A DNA stretch of 64,000 nt from Achromobacter deleyi (GCF_016127315.1 NZ_CP065997.1:5952001-6016000); one strand, 5' to 3'; shown: positions 11,115 to 20,034, counted from the stretch's first letter. Notes: generated by a model not told the origin, from the sequence alone. Numbers and translations: made by a program.

Positions 11115-11140
11115 AAACAAAAGGCCACGCGCGCGTGGCC
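11115..11140 (-). terminator. Intra-operon hairpin between binding-protein and permease genes
   Basis: GGCCACGC and GCGTGGCC (11123-11140) form a short perfect stem. Read on the minus strand it is followed by TTTTGTTTT (about 11114-11122), the layout of a Rho-independent terminator. Being inside the operon it would act as a partial terminator, leaving more binding protein than permease transcript. Confidence 0.6.
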
Positions 11141-11173
11141 GGCGGGCGCGGCGGCGAACCGCCGCGCACCGAT

Positions 11174-12688
11174 TTACTTCTGCGCGAACGTCACGCCCTT
11201 CAGGCGGATCATGCCGTCCGGGTACGGCACGAAGCCCTTGACCTTCTTGGCCAGCGCGAACGGCCACGGCTGGTAGTAGTTGTACACGCCGGGCAGCTCG
11301 TCCTGGATGATCGTCTGCGCCTGGTCGTAGATGGCGCGGCGCTTGGCCTCGTCCGGCACCGTGCGGGCCTCGTTGAGCAGCTTGTCGACTTCCGGGTTGC
11401 AGTAGTGGCCGTCGTTGAGCGCGCCCTTGCAGGTCACGAAGGTGTGGATGTTGCCGTCCGGATCGACCCGGCCCGACCAGCCCAGCATCACCACCTGGAA
11501 GTTGCCGCCGGCCGATTCCTTCTGCAGCGCGGCGTACTCGGTGGGCCGCAGCGACAGGTCGAAGCCGGCCTCGGACGCCATGGCCTGGACCATCTCGGCC
11601 ACCGACGAGGTGGTGGTGTTGTTGCCGAACATGACCTCGGCCTTGACGCGGTCGAAGCCGGCCTGCTTGAGCAGCGCGCGGGCCTTGGCCACGTCGCGCT
11701 TGGTCACCGGGAACTTGTCGCTGTGGTAGGGACTGGCGGGCGGGAACGGCTGCTGCGCCGGTTCGAAGATGCCGCCGCCGGCCACTTCGTTGATGGCGTT
11801 GCGGTCGATGGCCAGCTGGAACGCCTGGCGCACCAGCTTGTTCTTGAACGGGTTGTCTTCGGCGCGCTTGCCGTTGCCGACGTTGAACATGAATTGCTGG
11901 AAGCCCAGGCCGGCCACCGGCGCGAAGGTCAGGCTGGCGTCGTTCTTGACCTGCGGCGCGTCGGACGGGTTCAGGCGCTCGAGCAGGTCCAGGTCGCCGG
12001 CGCGCAGGTTCGACAGGCGCACGGTGGTGTCCGGGATCGGCAGGAAGGTGATGCGCTTGAAGGCGTAGTCCTTGGCGTCGTAGTACTGGTCGAATTTCTC
12101 CAGCACGACGCGGTCGTTCTGGATGCGCTCGACGAACTTGTACGGACCCGAGCAGATCGGCTTGCGGCCGACCGCGGCGACGTCGGCATCGGCGAACGAC
12201 TTGGGCGACAGCATCATGCCGGCGCGGTCGGACAGTTGCGCCAGCAGCGTGGCGTCGGGCTGCTTGAGCGTCAGCACCAGCGTGGTGGCGTCGGGCGCCT
12301 CGACCTTGTCGACCGAGCCCAGCTCGCCCTTGCGCAGGCTGTCGGGCAGCGTCATGGCGCGTTCCAGGTTGGCCTTGGCGGCCGCGGCGTCGAACTTGGT
12401 GCCGTCATGGAACAGCGCGTCGTCGCGCAGCTTGAAGGTCAGCACCTTGTTGTCCGGGCTGAACGACCACGAAGTGGCCAGTTGCGGCACGAAGTGCAGC
12501 TTGGGATCGATGTCCACCAGCTTGTCGCACAGCGAGGTGAAGACGATGCGGCCGACGTAGGTGCGCGCGCGGTGCGGGTCCAGCACGTCCGGATCTTCCT
12601 GCAGGCCGATGCGGATGTTCTGGGCGCAGGCGGCGCCGGCGGCCAGCGCCAGCAAGCCGGCGCCGAAGGTCATGGTCAGGCGTTTCAT
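11174..12688 (-). CDS. ABC importer substrate-binding protein, family 5 (DppA/GsiB type)
   Basis: A periplasmic solute-binding protein of 504 residues. A Sec signal peptide is evident (MKRLTMTFGAGLLALAAGAACAQ). The mature part has the SBP_bac_5 hallmarks: LQEDPDVLDPHRARTYVGRIVFTSLCDKLV, LATSWSFSPDNKVLTFKLRDDALFHDGTKFDA and the later GPYKFVERIQNDRVVLEKFDQYY. It lies 34 bp downstream of ggt and upstream of both permeases, so it is the receptor of this importer. The neighbouring gamma-glutamyltransferase makes glutathione or gamma-glutamyl peptides plausible ligands; that is an inference from context. Confidence 0.93.
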   Translation of the reverse strand: MKRLTMTFGAGLLALAAGAACAQNIRIGLQEDPDVLDPHRARTYVGRIVFTSLCDKLVDIDPKLHFVPQLATSWSFSPDNKVLTFKLRDDALFHDGTKFDAAAAKANLERAMTLPDSLRKGELGSVDKVEAPDATTLVLTLKQPDATLLAQLSDRAGMMLSPKSFADADVAAVGRKPICSGPYKFVERIQNDRVVLEKFDQYYDAKDYAFKRITFLPIPDTTVRLSNLRAGDLDLLERLNPSDAPQVKNDASLTFAPVAGLGFQQFMFNVGNGKRAEDNPFKNKLVRQAFQLAIDRNAINEVAGGGIFEPAQQPFPPASPYHSDKFPVTKRDVAKARALLKQAGFDRVKAEVMFGNNTTTSSVAEMVQAMASEAGFDLSLRPTEYAALQKESAGGNFQVVMLGWSGRVDPDGNIHTFVTCKGALNDGHYCNPEVDKLLNEARTVPDEAKRRAIYDQAQTIIQDELPGVYNYYQPWPFALAKKVKGFVPYPDGMIRLKGVTFAQK

Positions 12689-12722
12689 TGTGTTTATTCC
12701 CCTTGTGGCTGCAATGCGCAGG

Positions 12723-14351
12723 TCAGAAGCCCACGGCCTGGCCGTCGCGCCGGCTGTCGCTGGCGGCGACGTAGCCGAGCTCGTTGTCGCTTTCGGACAT
12801 GCGCCAGATGAATTGTCCGGCGCCGAAGTCCATGTACGGGTCGTCCACGGACTTCAAAGCATGCCCGAGGTCTTTCAGGCCCGCAATAGTGGAAGCCTTC
12901 ATATTGGTCTCGATATCCAGCGAGAAATCGCGGTTGACCTTCCAGCGCGGCGCGCAGCAGGCGGCCTGCGGGTTCTGGTGGTAGTCGACCATGCGGATCA
13001 CGGTCTGCAGGTGGCCCTGGGGCTGCATGTCGCCGCCCATCACGCCGAAACTCATGACCGGCTTGCCGCCGCGCGTCAGGAAGCCCGGGATGATGGTGTG
13101 GAACGGCCGCTTGCCGCCCTCGACCACGTTGGCCGACTTGGGATCCATCGAGAAGCCGACGCCGCGGTTCTGCAGGCTGATGCCGGTGCCCGGCACCACC
13201 ACGCCCGAGCCGAAGCCCATGTAGTTGGACTGGATGAACGAGATCATCATGCCGTTCTCGTCCGCGGCGGTCAGGTAGACGGTGCCGCCGGCGGCCGGAC
13301 GGCCGGCGCCGAAATGGGTGGCGCCGTCCAGGCGGATCAGCTTGGCGCGGCTGTCCAGGTAGTCGTCCGACAGCATCTGCTCGGGCGTGACCTCCATCGA
13401 GCGCGGGTCGGCCACGTACTTGTACAGGTCGGCGAAGGCCAGCTTCATGGCCTCGATCTGCACGTGCTGCGACTGCACCGAATCGACCGGCATGTCGGCG
13501 ATGTCGAAGCGCTCGACGATGCCCAGCGCGATCAGCGCGGCGATGCCCTGCCCGTTCGGCGGGATTTCGTGCAGCTCGTAGCCGCGGTAGGACCGGGAAA
13601 TCGGCTTGACCCACTCCGGCCGGTAGCCGCGCAGGTCTTCCAGCGTCATGGCGGCGCCGCATTCCTGGCTGAAGGCGGCGATGCGCTCGGCCAGCTCGCC
13701 TTCGTAGAAGTCACGGCCCTTGGAGGCGGCGATGCGGCGCAGCGTGTTGGCCGCGTCCGGGAAGCGGAAGTGCTCGCCGACCTTGGGCGCGCGGCCCTCG
13801 GGCATGAAGGCCTGGGCGTAGCCCGGCTGGTTGCTCAGCTCCTTGGCGGCGGCGGCCCACTTGTGCGCCACCACCGGCGGCACGGCGTAGCCGCGCTCGG
13901 CGATCTCGATGGCCGGCTCGAACAGCTGCTCGAAAGGCAGCTTGCCGAGCTTTTCGTGCAGCGCGGACCAGCCGGCCACCACGCCGGGCACCGTGACCGC
14001 GTCCCAGCCGCGCTTGGGCTGGATCGCCAGGCCGTCGGCGCCGACGCCGTGCTTGCGCTTGAAGTATTCGACATTCCAGGCGGCCGGGGCCACGCCCGAC
14101 GAATTCAGGCCATGCAGTTCCTTGCCATCCCAGACGATGGCGAAACAGTCGCCGCCCAGGCCGCAGGAGACCGGCTCGACCAGCACCAGGGTGGCGGCCG
14201 CGGCGATCGCGGCGTCGACCGCGTTGCCGCCCTTGAGCAGCATGCGCAGGCCGGCCTGGGCCGCCAGCGGGTGCGAGGTGGACACCACGTTGCGCGCGAA
14301 CAGCGGAATGCGGATGGAGGGATACGGGTTGACCCAGTCGAAGGATTTCAT
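12723..14351 (-). CDS. ggt: Gamma-glutamyltransferase family protein, no export signal
   Basis: An N-terminal nucleophile hydrolase that cleaves the gamma-glutamyl bond of glutathione or related amides. 542 residues. The precursor is expected to self-cleave before the Thr in GGTVYLTAADENG (about residue 350); upstream is the large-subunit region with GGNAVDAAIAAAATLVLVEP and GLGGDCFAIVWDGK. The GMMISFIQSNYMGFGSGVVVPGTG segment matches the small-subunit oxyanion region of YwrD-like enzymes. Unlike E. coli Ggt there is no signal peptide (MKSFDWVNPYPS...), so it should act in the cytoplasm on imported substrate. It is the first gene of the ABC importer operon, analogous to the Ntn-hydrolase gene iaaA in front of gsiABCD in enteric bacteria. 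Confidence 0.9.
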   Translation of the reverse strand: MKSFDWVNPYPSIRIPLFARNVVSTSHPLAAQAGLRMLLKGGNAVDAAIAAAATLVLVEPVSCGLGGDCFAIVWDGKELHGLNSSGVAPAAWNVEYFKRKHGVGADGLAIQPKRGWDAVTVPGVVAGWSALHEKLGKLPFEQLFEPAIEIAERGYAVPPVVAHKWAAAAKELSNQPGYAQAFMPEGRAPKVGEHFRFPDAANTLRRIAASKGRDFYEGELAERIAAFSQECGAAMTLEDLRGYRPEWVKPISRSYRGYELHEIPPNGQGIAALIALGIVERFDIADMPVDSVQSQHVQIEAMKLAFADLYKYVADPRSMEVTPEQMLSDDYLDSRAKLIRLDGATHFGAGRPAAGGTVYLTAADENGMMISFIQSNYMGFGSGVVVPGTGISLQNRGVGFSMDPKSANVVEGGKRPFHTIIPGFLTRGGKPVMSFGVMGGDMQPQGHLQTVIRMVDYHQNPQAACCAPRWKVNRDFSLDIETNMKASTIAGLKDLGHALKSVDDPYMDFGAGQFIWRMSESDNELGYVAASDSRRDGQAVGF

Positions 14352-14404
14352 GGCGCCTGTCTCACATATAGGTAAGCAGGCGAAGGTACTCCCGTGATCT
14401 AATT

Positions 14405-14419
14405 AAATCAATTTGATTT
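14405..14419. promoter_or_regulatory. Palindrome in the ggt/lysR divergent promoter
   Basis: AAATCAATTTGATTT is symmetric except at its centre and fits a T-N11-A LysR-type box. It lies 40 bp before the lysR start and 54 bp before ggt, in a strikingly AT-rich 107-bp spacer. It is a good candidate for the binding site of the LysR protein encoded at 14459. Confidence 0.55.
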
Positions 14420-14458
14420 TTTGTTCAGTCATAAAAGAATTTTTTGTGAATTGACCCC

Positions 14459-15361
14459 ATGAGCACCATCCGATTCCTGCGCACTTTCCTGGCCGTCGCC
14501 CACCATGGTTCGTTCTCCGAGGCGGCCGAGCAGGTGGCCCTGACGCAGGCCGCCGTCAGCTTCCAGATGCGCTCGCTGGAGGCCGAGCTGGGGCGCGAGC
14601 TGTTCGATCGCAGCGGACGCCTGGCCATCCTGAACGCCGCCGGCCGGGAATTGCTGCCGGAAATCAAGCACTTGCTGGATTTATACGACCGCATGCGGCT
14701 GCCGCGCACGGTGCCGGGCGAACTGGCAGGCTCGGTCTCGGTGGGCAGCATCGTGTCCTGCATGGGCACGCTGTCCAAGGTGGTGTCGGGCATGAAGAAG
14801 TCGCACCCCAAGCTGGACGTGCGCATCCTGTCGGGCAAGGCCAGCGAACTGGCCGGCAAGGTCGAGGACGGCGAACTGGACGCGGCCTTCCTGGTGGAGG
14901 CCGGCCGCAAGATGGCCAGCACCCGCTGGACCCCGCTGTATGAAGAGCCGCTGGTGGTGATCGCCCCGCCCTCGGCCGCCGGCCGCGACGCCCGCCAGGT
15001 GCTGGCGGGCAATCCGTTCCTGCGCTTTGACCGCACCCAGCGCACCGGGCTGCAGATCGACCGGCTGCTGCGGCGCCTGGCGGTGCCGCTGGACGAATTC
15101 CTGGAGTTGAACGCGATCGAGACCCTGGTCGAGCTGGTGCGCCAGGAGGTCGGCGTGACCCTGCTGCCGCTCATCAACGGCTCGAACTGGAGCGACAGCC
15201 CGCAGCTGCGCATCCTGCCGCTGCCCGGCGACCTGGGGCCGACGGCGCGCGCCATCGGCATGCTGGAGCGGCGCGAGCACGCCCGCCAGGGCATCACGAC
15301 AGCCATCTGCGATGCTTGCGCCGCGGCGTTCCGGGCGCGCGAGCCGCAGGCCGCCGCGTAG
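14459..15361 (+). CDS. LysR-family regulator of the ggt-ABC operon
   Basis: A 300-residue LysR regulator. The helix-turn-helix is at residues 1-60 (FLRTFLAVAHHGSFSEAAEQVALTQAAVSFQMRSLEAELG, then LFDRSGR). The effector-binding domain follows. It is divergent from ggt with a 107-bp AT-rich spacer, so control of the ggt/importer operon is the simplest reading. The effector is unknown; a gamma-glutamyl compound or amino acid would fit the operon. A perfect hairpin right after its stop isolates it from the phospholipase gene. Confidence 0.9.
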   Translation: MSTIRFLRTFLAVAHHGSFSEAAEQVALTQAAVSFQMRSLEAELGRELFDRSGRLAILNAAGRELLPEIKHLLDLYDRMRLPRTVPGELAGSVSVGSIVSCMGTLSKVVSGMKKSHPKLDVRILSGKASELAGKVEDGELDAAFLVEAGRKMASTRWTPLYEEPLVVIAPPSAAGRDARQVLAGNPFLRFDRTQRTGLQIDRLLRRLAVPLDEFLELNAIETLVELVRQEVGVTLLPLINGSNWSDSPQLRILPLPGDLGPTARAIGMLERREHARQGITTAICDACAAAFRAREPQAAA

Positions 15362-15380
15362 CCGGCCCGCCACTCGCAAG

Positions 15381-15423
15381 AACGCCCCGCCTCGCCTCCC
15401 GGGCGGGAGCGAGGCGGGGCGTT
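15381..15423. terminator. Strong bidirectional hairpin between lysR and phospholipase C genes
   Basis: Two exactly complementary 15-base arms (AACGCCCCGCCTCGC at 15381-15395; its complement at 15409-15423) flank a 13-base loop that itself contains TCCCGGGCGGGA. It lies between two converging genes and has no long T-run. A shared terminator is the likeliest role. Confidence 0.7.
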
Positions 15424-15466
15424 GCGCCCGACGCGGCCGCCACCGGCCGCGCCGCGGGTGGCGCGC

Positions 15467-17647
15467 TTACTGGCCCATCGCCGGATCGGTGACTGACGGC
15501 TTGCCCGTCTCCACCCGGCCGGCGAAGCGGCGGATGTAGGCCGGGTCCTCGTTCAGGCGCGCGGTGAAGTCGAACCAGGCGCCGCTGGCCTTGAGCGACC
15601 ACGATTGCTCGACCTGGCTGCCCGCCGGCACCGTCAACGTCCACTTCTCATTGTTGGTGTAGTAGGCGTTGGGCGTGACGACGAAGGTGCAGGGTTTCTT
15701 GCCGTTGTTGATGAAGCTGGTGTAGACGTCGCCGTTGGCAATGTCGTAGCAGACCCGGATTTCCGCGCCCAGCTCCTCGGTGCGGGCCAGCGCCAGGTCG
15801 CCGGCGAAATGGCGCAGGTAGCCGTTCGGGCCCATCACCCACAGGTCGTACTTGCCGCCATCGGCGGCGGCGTCCCAGCTGCCTTCGAGCTGCTTGCCGG
15901 GCTCGACCGCGTAGCGGCGCGGCAGGCGGTCCAGGTGCAGGCGGTCATAGACGTGGAACACCGCGGCGGCGGAGCCGGTGTTGGCGAACACCAGCCACAT
16001 GGCGCTGGTGCCGGGCTGGGCGCGGCCGCTGGTGTGCAGTTCGTAGGGCAGCGCGCGCGAGTAGCGCACGCCGGTTTCCTGCTTCGGCTTGGCCTGGGTG
16101 GCGGTGTCCGGCAGCGGCACCTGCGCCAGGGCCTGCTGATCGGCGCGGGTCTGGTCGGCCTGGGCCTTGGTCAGCAGCGTCAGGTCGGGCAGCTGTTCGT
16201 TGTTGGGCGTGGCGAAGTTGAAGGCCGAGGTCAGGTCGCCCAGCACCGCGCGGCGGTAGGCGCTGATGTTCTTTTCGGCCACGCCGAAACGCGCTTCCAG
16301 GAAGCGCAGCACCGAAGTGTGGTCGAAGGCCTGCGAATTGACCCAGCCGCCGCGGCTCCAGGGCGAGACGATGTACATCGGCACGCGCGGGCCGGGGCCG
16401 TAGACGCGGTTGTCGGCCGCATCCTGCTGCGACGGCTTGATGTGGCGCTCCAGGTCGGTGTTGATGGTGGAGGCGCCCGCCATCGAACCGTCCGGGTTGA
16501 GCGACGGCGCGGCCGGCGACGGCACGTGATCGAAGAAGCCGTCGTTCTCGTCGAAGTTGACCAGCAGCACGGTCTTGCTCCAGACGTCCGGATTGGCCGT
16601 CAGGGCGTTGAGCGTTTCCTGGATGTACCAGGCGCCCTGCACCGGGCTCGACGGGCCGGGGTGCTCCGAATAGGCGGCGGGCGCCACGATCCACGACACC
16701 TGCGGCAGCGAGCCGTTCAGCACGTCGTCGCGGAAGCCCTGCAGCAGGCCGTTATCGCTGGCCATGGTGTTGGCCACGCCCTTGTACAGCGGATTGGCGG
16801 CGTCGGCCGCGGGCGTCCAGGCCGGCGGGCTGGGGTTGCCGGCGGTGGGGTCGTTGCCGGACAGCTCATAGGCCTTGCGGAACTGGCGGAAACCGGCCAG
16901 CGGGTTGTCGGTGAAGTTGTCGGGCAGGTTCTGGTAGACCTTCCAGCTCACGCCGGCTTCCTGCAGGCGCTCGGGGTACGTCTTCCAGGTCCAGCCGATG
17001 GTGGACGCGCCCAGGCCGTCCCACTGGTTGCGGGTCGAGGGGCCGTTGCCCTGCGCCAGCGGATCGTTGGTGCCGGTCCAGTGGAACAGGCGGTTGGTGT
17101 TGGTGCCGCCGTGCGAGGCACAGTGGTAGGCATCGCACAGCGTGAAGGCTTCGGCCAGCGCGTACTGGAAGCCGAGTTCCTGGCGCGTGTAGTAGCCCAT
17201 CGACTGGTTCTGCTTGTAGCGCGGCCATTGGTACAGGCGGCCGCCGTCCCAGGCGTTCTGGGCGTCGAGGTAGTCGTGCGGGGTGCCGGACACGCGCTGG
17301 GCGTTGCCCTTGGTGCTGTCCAGGTGATACGGCAGCACCACGCGGGTGCCGTTGGTCTGTTCCCAGACCGAGCGGTTCTGGGGCAGCGGCACCGTGATGC
17401 GGTCGCCGAAGCCGCGCACGCCCTTGAACGAGCCGAAGTACATGTCGAACGAGCGGTTCTCCTGCATCAGGATGACCACGTGCTCGACGTCATTGATCGT
17501 GCCGGTGCGGTTGTTGGCGGGGATGGCCAGCGCGCGGCGGATGGCCGGCGGGAACATCGACAAGGCGGTCAGGCCGGCGCCGGAGGCGGCGGCGTTGCGC
17601 AGGAAGCGGCGCTTGCCGGCGTGGATCGGGTCTTTATGGGACGTCAC
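15467..17647 (-). CDS. Phosphocholine-specific phospholipase C (PlcN/PlcH family), Tat-exported
   Basis: Hydrolyses phosphatidylcholine or sphingomyelin to release phosphocholine outside the cytoplasm. 726 residues. The Tat signal KRRFLRNAAASGAGLTALS lies at residues 12-30. The catalytic domain of the AcpA/PLC superfamily starts with INDVEHVVILMQENRSFDMYFGSFKGVRGFGDR and includes the metal-site region VLLVNFDENDGFFDHVPSP. The C-terminus has two repeats of the small beta domain typical of these enzymes, beginning near RYSRALPYELHTSGRAQPG and near LGAEIRVCYDIANGDVYTSF. Pseudomonas relatives are phosphate-starvation-induced and leave the cell by Tat plus type II secretion. It is the last gene of the minus-strand phosphatase series, 37 bp after the small lipoprotein gene. 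Confidence 0.93.
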   Translation of the reverse strand: MTSHKDPIHAGKRRFLRNAAASGAGLTALSMFPPAIRRALAIPANNRTGTINDVEHVVILMQENRSFDMYFGSFKGVRGFGDRITVPLPQNRSVWEQTNGTRVVLPYHLDSTKGNAQRVSGTPHDYLDAQNAWDGGRLYQWPRYKQNQSMGYYTRQELGFQYALAEAFTLCDAYHCASHGGTNTNRLFHWTGTNDPLAQGNGPSTRNQWDGLGASTIGWTWKTYPERLQEAGVSWKVYQNLPDNFTDNPLAGFRQFRKAYELSGNDPTAGNPSPPAWTPAADAANPLYKGVANTMASDNGLLQGFRDDVLNGSLPQVSWIVAPAAYSEHPGPSSPVQGAWYIQETLNALTANPDVWSKTVLLVNFDENDGFFDHVPSPAAPSLNPDGSMAGASTINTDLERHIKPSQQDAADNRVYGPGPRVPMYIVSPWSRGGWVNSQAFDHTSVLRFLEARFGVAEKNISAYRRAVLGDLTSAFNFATPNNEQLPDLTLLTKAQADQTRADQQALAQVPLPDTATQAKPKQETGVRYSRALPYELHTSGRAQPGTSAMWLVFANTGSAAAVFHVYDRLHLDRLPRRYAVEPGKQLEGSWDAAADGGKYDLWVMGPNGYLRHFAGDLALARTEELGAEIRVCYDIANGDVYTSFINNGKKPCTFVVTPNAYYTNNEKWTLTVPAGSQVEQSWSLKASGAWFDFTARLNEDPAYIRRFAGRVETGKPSVTDPAMGQ

Positions 17648-17684
17648 GGATGCGATTCCTTGAATTCTGAAAAATGGCGCGGCG

Positions 17685-17855
17685 TCAGGGCGCGCAACGC
17701 AGGAGAGGCTTGGCCGGCTGGGTCGGCGTTTCAGGCTGGCTGCCAGCGTTGTCGTCGTCGTCCTTGTCGCCGCCGCAGGCGGTCAAGGTGGCGGCCACCA
17801 TCAGCACGGCGCCCAGGCGCAGGAACGCGCGCAGGATCGGGGAAGCAGTATTCAT
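17685..17855 (-). CDS. Small Asp-rich lipoprotein (56 aa)
   Basis: This short gene would be missed by a 60-residue cutoff. ATG at 17855 with an AGGATAG ribosome-site candidate opens a 56-codon frame ending in TGA at 17685. The protein has a classical lipoprotein signal with lipobox LTAC (Cys 27), then GGDKDDDDNAGSQ and a Pro/Thr/Gln tail. The segment after the cysteine closely resembles the start of the mature 663-residue lipoprotein encoded 21 bp upstream (CGGDKGDDD). It lies between that gene and the phospholipase C gene, all in the same direction. Its function is unknown; a small surface or periplasmic partner, or the remnant of a duplicated lipoprotein, are both possible. Confidence 0.75.
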   Translation of the reverse strand: MNTASPILRAFLRLGAVLMVAATLTACGGDKDDDDNAGSQPETPTQPAKPLLRCAP

Positions 17856-17876
17856 GTCGTGTCTATCCTCGGGACA

Positions 17877-19868
17877 TCAGGGGAACAATTCGGAAACGGA
17901 CTTGCCGGACAGGGCCAGCGACTTGACCTCGGTTTCGGTCAGGGCGCGCGACCAGAAGGCCAGGTCGTCGAAGTACATCGTGTAGGGGCCCTTGGTACCG
18001 GCGCAGCAGACGCCGTAGGTACCCTTGCCGTCTTCGTTCAGGCCCAGGTGCGGGCCGAACACGCCGGCGATCTGGGCGAAGTTGACGGTGCCGGTGGAAA
18101 TCGAGCGGCTGAACCAGCCCATTTCCGTGTCGTAGACATAGGCGGCCATGGTCTTGGCGGTCTTGTCGATGACCATCGCCACGTAGACCGGCTTGTTGGG
18201 CGTGAACTTCACGCCGTTGATGTCGACGCGGGTGCCGCCGGCCAGGTTGAAGCGCAGCTCGGGGCCGGCCCACTGGGCGATCGTGATGCCGGGGTTGGCG
18301 CCGGAGTTGTAGTCCTTGTTGCCCAGGATCGAGCGGTCGTTGGCGGTGCCGTCGGACTGGTACCAGAAGCCGATGGTGAACGCCTGGACGCTGTCGAGCA
18401 GGCCCGCCGGGTAGTCCAGCTTGAAGGCGCCGGTCGGATCGCCCGAGCGCTGGTTCTGGAACATCTTTCCGAACACGCCGTTGTTGCTGAACGCCGGCGC
18501 CTGGACACCGTCGTAGGGCGTGATCGCGCCCCCGCCGGCGGCCTTGTCGGTCAGGTTGCCCTCGAACGGGAACAGCATCGTCAGGCCGGTTCGCAGCGAC
18601 GGCAGCAGCAGCACGGGCGCCGTATACACCACGGTGGCGCGCACCGCCGTCACGGCGTTGCCGACCGAGATGGCGTAGTTCAGTTCATGCACGCCTTCGG
18701 TGGTGAACGTGAAGCCCGTATCGACATAGTCGGTGGCGGTGCCCGGCAGGCGCGCGACTTCCTTGCCGTCGCGGGTGATCACGATCTCGCCGGAGGGCGT
18801 GCCGACGCGGGTCCAGTTCAGCGACACGCTCTTGTTGTCCATCGAGGTGCGGCTGGCCGCGCGGCGCAGCGCCACCGGCTCGAACAGGGAAGCGCCCGCC
18901 AGGTCGTACTGGCCGGCGGCGGGCGACGCGCCCAGGTACGCCAGGATGGTCGGCGTGGCGTCGGCGCCGCTGGGCAGGCCGTACCAGGCGGTGTTCCAGG
19001 CGCCGTCGAACGAGGCATCGTCGGCGCTGCCGCCCAGCATCTGCGGGCGGTTCATGGCCAGCAGCGTGGTCTTGTTGGGCGACAACTGCAGGCCGTCGCT
19101 GCCGCCGGTGCGGTCCAGGCCATGGCTGGAGGCCACCACCACCAGCCAGTTCTCGTCGGGGTTGCTGCTGCGACGGCCGGCCAGCTGCGCCAGCAACGCG
19201 CCGATGGCGGCATCGGTCTGGCGCAGGGTCGCCTGGTAGCCGGCGCCGAAGCCGCCGCTCGCGGCGGCGCGTTCGGCCGCGCCGAACTGCGCCACCACCA
19301 CGTCATAGCCTTCGGTGATGCGATCGCGCGCCTGGCTGGCGACGCAATCGTCGACGCCGGCACAGTCCGTCAGGCTCTGCAGGAAGCCCGCGTCGCGGTC
19401 GCCGCCCGTCAGGCTGGCCAGCAGCGACGAGTTGAATGCCGCCGCGGTGCGCGCGGCGGGCTTGGCCGTCTTCACGCGCTGGAACAGCGTCGGGGTCTTG
19501 GGCGCCTGGCCCTGCGCGTTGCTGCGCACGCCGTGCTGGTCGGCCCATTGGCCGGTCAGCAGCGTGGCCCAGCCGGGCGCCGACAGCGTCGGCTGCTGCG
19601 TGACGGCGCCGGTGACGCCGCCGGTCCACGACCGGGTCACCGTCAGTTGCGCCAGGTTGGGCATGGACTTGTCCGCCACGCCCTGGCGATAGGCGTCATA
19701 GGTCAGGCCGTCCACGCCAATGAACAACACTTTGGTGGCCGAGCCACCGCCGGGCTGCACGGCCGGCGGCGTCGACGTGTCGTCGTCGCCCTTGTCGCCG
19801 CCGCAGCCGGCCAACGCGCCCAGGGTCGCCAACGCGACGCCCCAGCGCTTCCAATTCGATACCTGCAT
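17877..19868 (-). CDS. Lipoprotein of the alkaline phosphatase superfamily with C-terminal LamG-like domain
   Basis: A 663-residue predicted outer-membrane or surface lipoprotein. ATG 19868 follows a GAAAGGG ribosome site; the lipobox is LAGC (Cys about 22), followed by GGDKGDDDTSTPP. Residues about 45-330 are a phosphodiesterase/nucleotide pyrophosphatase-type fold: KVLFIGVDGLTYDAY (metal Asp), PTLSAPGWATLLTGQWADQHG (nucleophile Ser/Thr region) and ENWLVVVASSHGLDRTGG (metal His). A middle beta-rich stretch follows (LNWTRVGTPSGEIVITRDGKEVARLPG), then a concanavalin/LamG-like domain (about 430-663: FEGNLTDKAAGGGAITPYDG ... MYFDDLAFWSRALTETEVKSL). The LamG domain may bind a polymeric substrate. 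It lies between phoX and the phospholipase gene, supporting a role in phosphate scavenging. Confidence 0.85.
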   Translation of the reverse strand: MQVSNWKRWGVALATLGALAGCGGDKGDDDTSTPPAVQPGGGSATKVLFIGVDGLTYDAYRQGVADKSMPNLAQLTVTRSWTGGVTGAVTQQPTLSAPGWATLLTGQWADQHGVRSNAQGQAPKTPTLFQRVKTAKPAARTAAAFNSSLLASLTGGDRDAGFLQSLTDCAGVDDCVASQARDRITEGYDVVVAQFGAAERAAASGGFGAGYQATLRQTDAAIGALLAQLAGRRSSNPDENWLVVVASSHGLDRTGGSDGLQLSPNKTTLLAMNRPQMLGGSADDASFDGAWNTAWYGLPSGADATPTILAYLGASPAAGQYDLAGASLFEPVALRRAASRTSMDNKSVSLNWTRVGTPSGEIVITRDGKEVARLPGTATDYVDTGFTFTTEGVHELNYAISVGNAVTAVRATVVYTAPVLLLPSLRTGLTMLFPFEGNLTDKAAGGGAITPYDGVQAPAFSNNGVFGKMFQNQRSGDPTGAFKLDYPAGLLDSVQAFTIGFWYQSDGTANDRSILGNKDYNSGANPGITIAQWAGPELRFNLAGGTRVDINGVKFTPNKPVYVAMVIDKTAKTMAAYVYDTEMGWFSRSISTGTVNFAQIAGVFGPHLGLNEDGKGTYGVCCAGTKGPYTMYFDDLAFWSRALTETEVKSLALSGKSVSELFP

Positions 19869-20006
19869 GTTCTTTCCCTTTCGAAACCCGCTTTGTGGGT
19901 GGCCCACATAGTGGCTTCGCAAGGTGAACGACCGATGAAGCAAAGAAAGGAATCGTTGATCGACGGATCAGCTTTTTTTCCCAGTGCGACACAGTCGGCA
20001 ACAAAA

Positions 20007-20034
20007 GCATGGGACCGGCGAGCCGGTCCCATGC
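20007..20034 (-). terminator. Rho-independent terminator after phoX
   Basis: Arms GCATGGGACCGG and CCGGTCCCATGC are exactly complementary with a 4-base loop. On the minus strand the stem is followed by TTTTGTTGCC. It lies about 50 bp past the phoX stop, so the downstream lipoprotein gene probably has its own promoter in the rest of this gap. Confidence 0.85.

Noticed and set aside
15605..17926. 773-residue plus-strand open frame opposite the phospholipase C gene
   Set aside because: Antisense shadow with Gly/Arg/Val-rich composition and no motif; the minus strand encodes a complete PLC.
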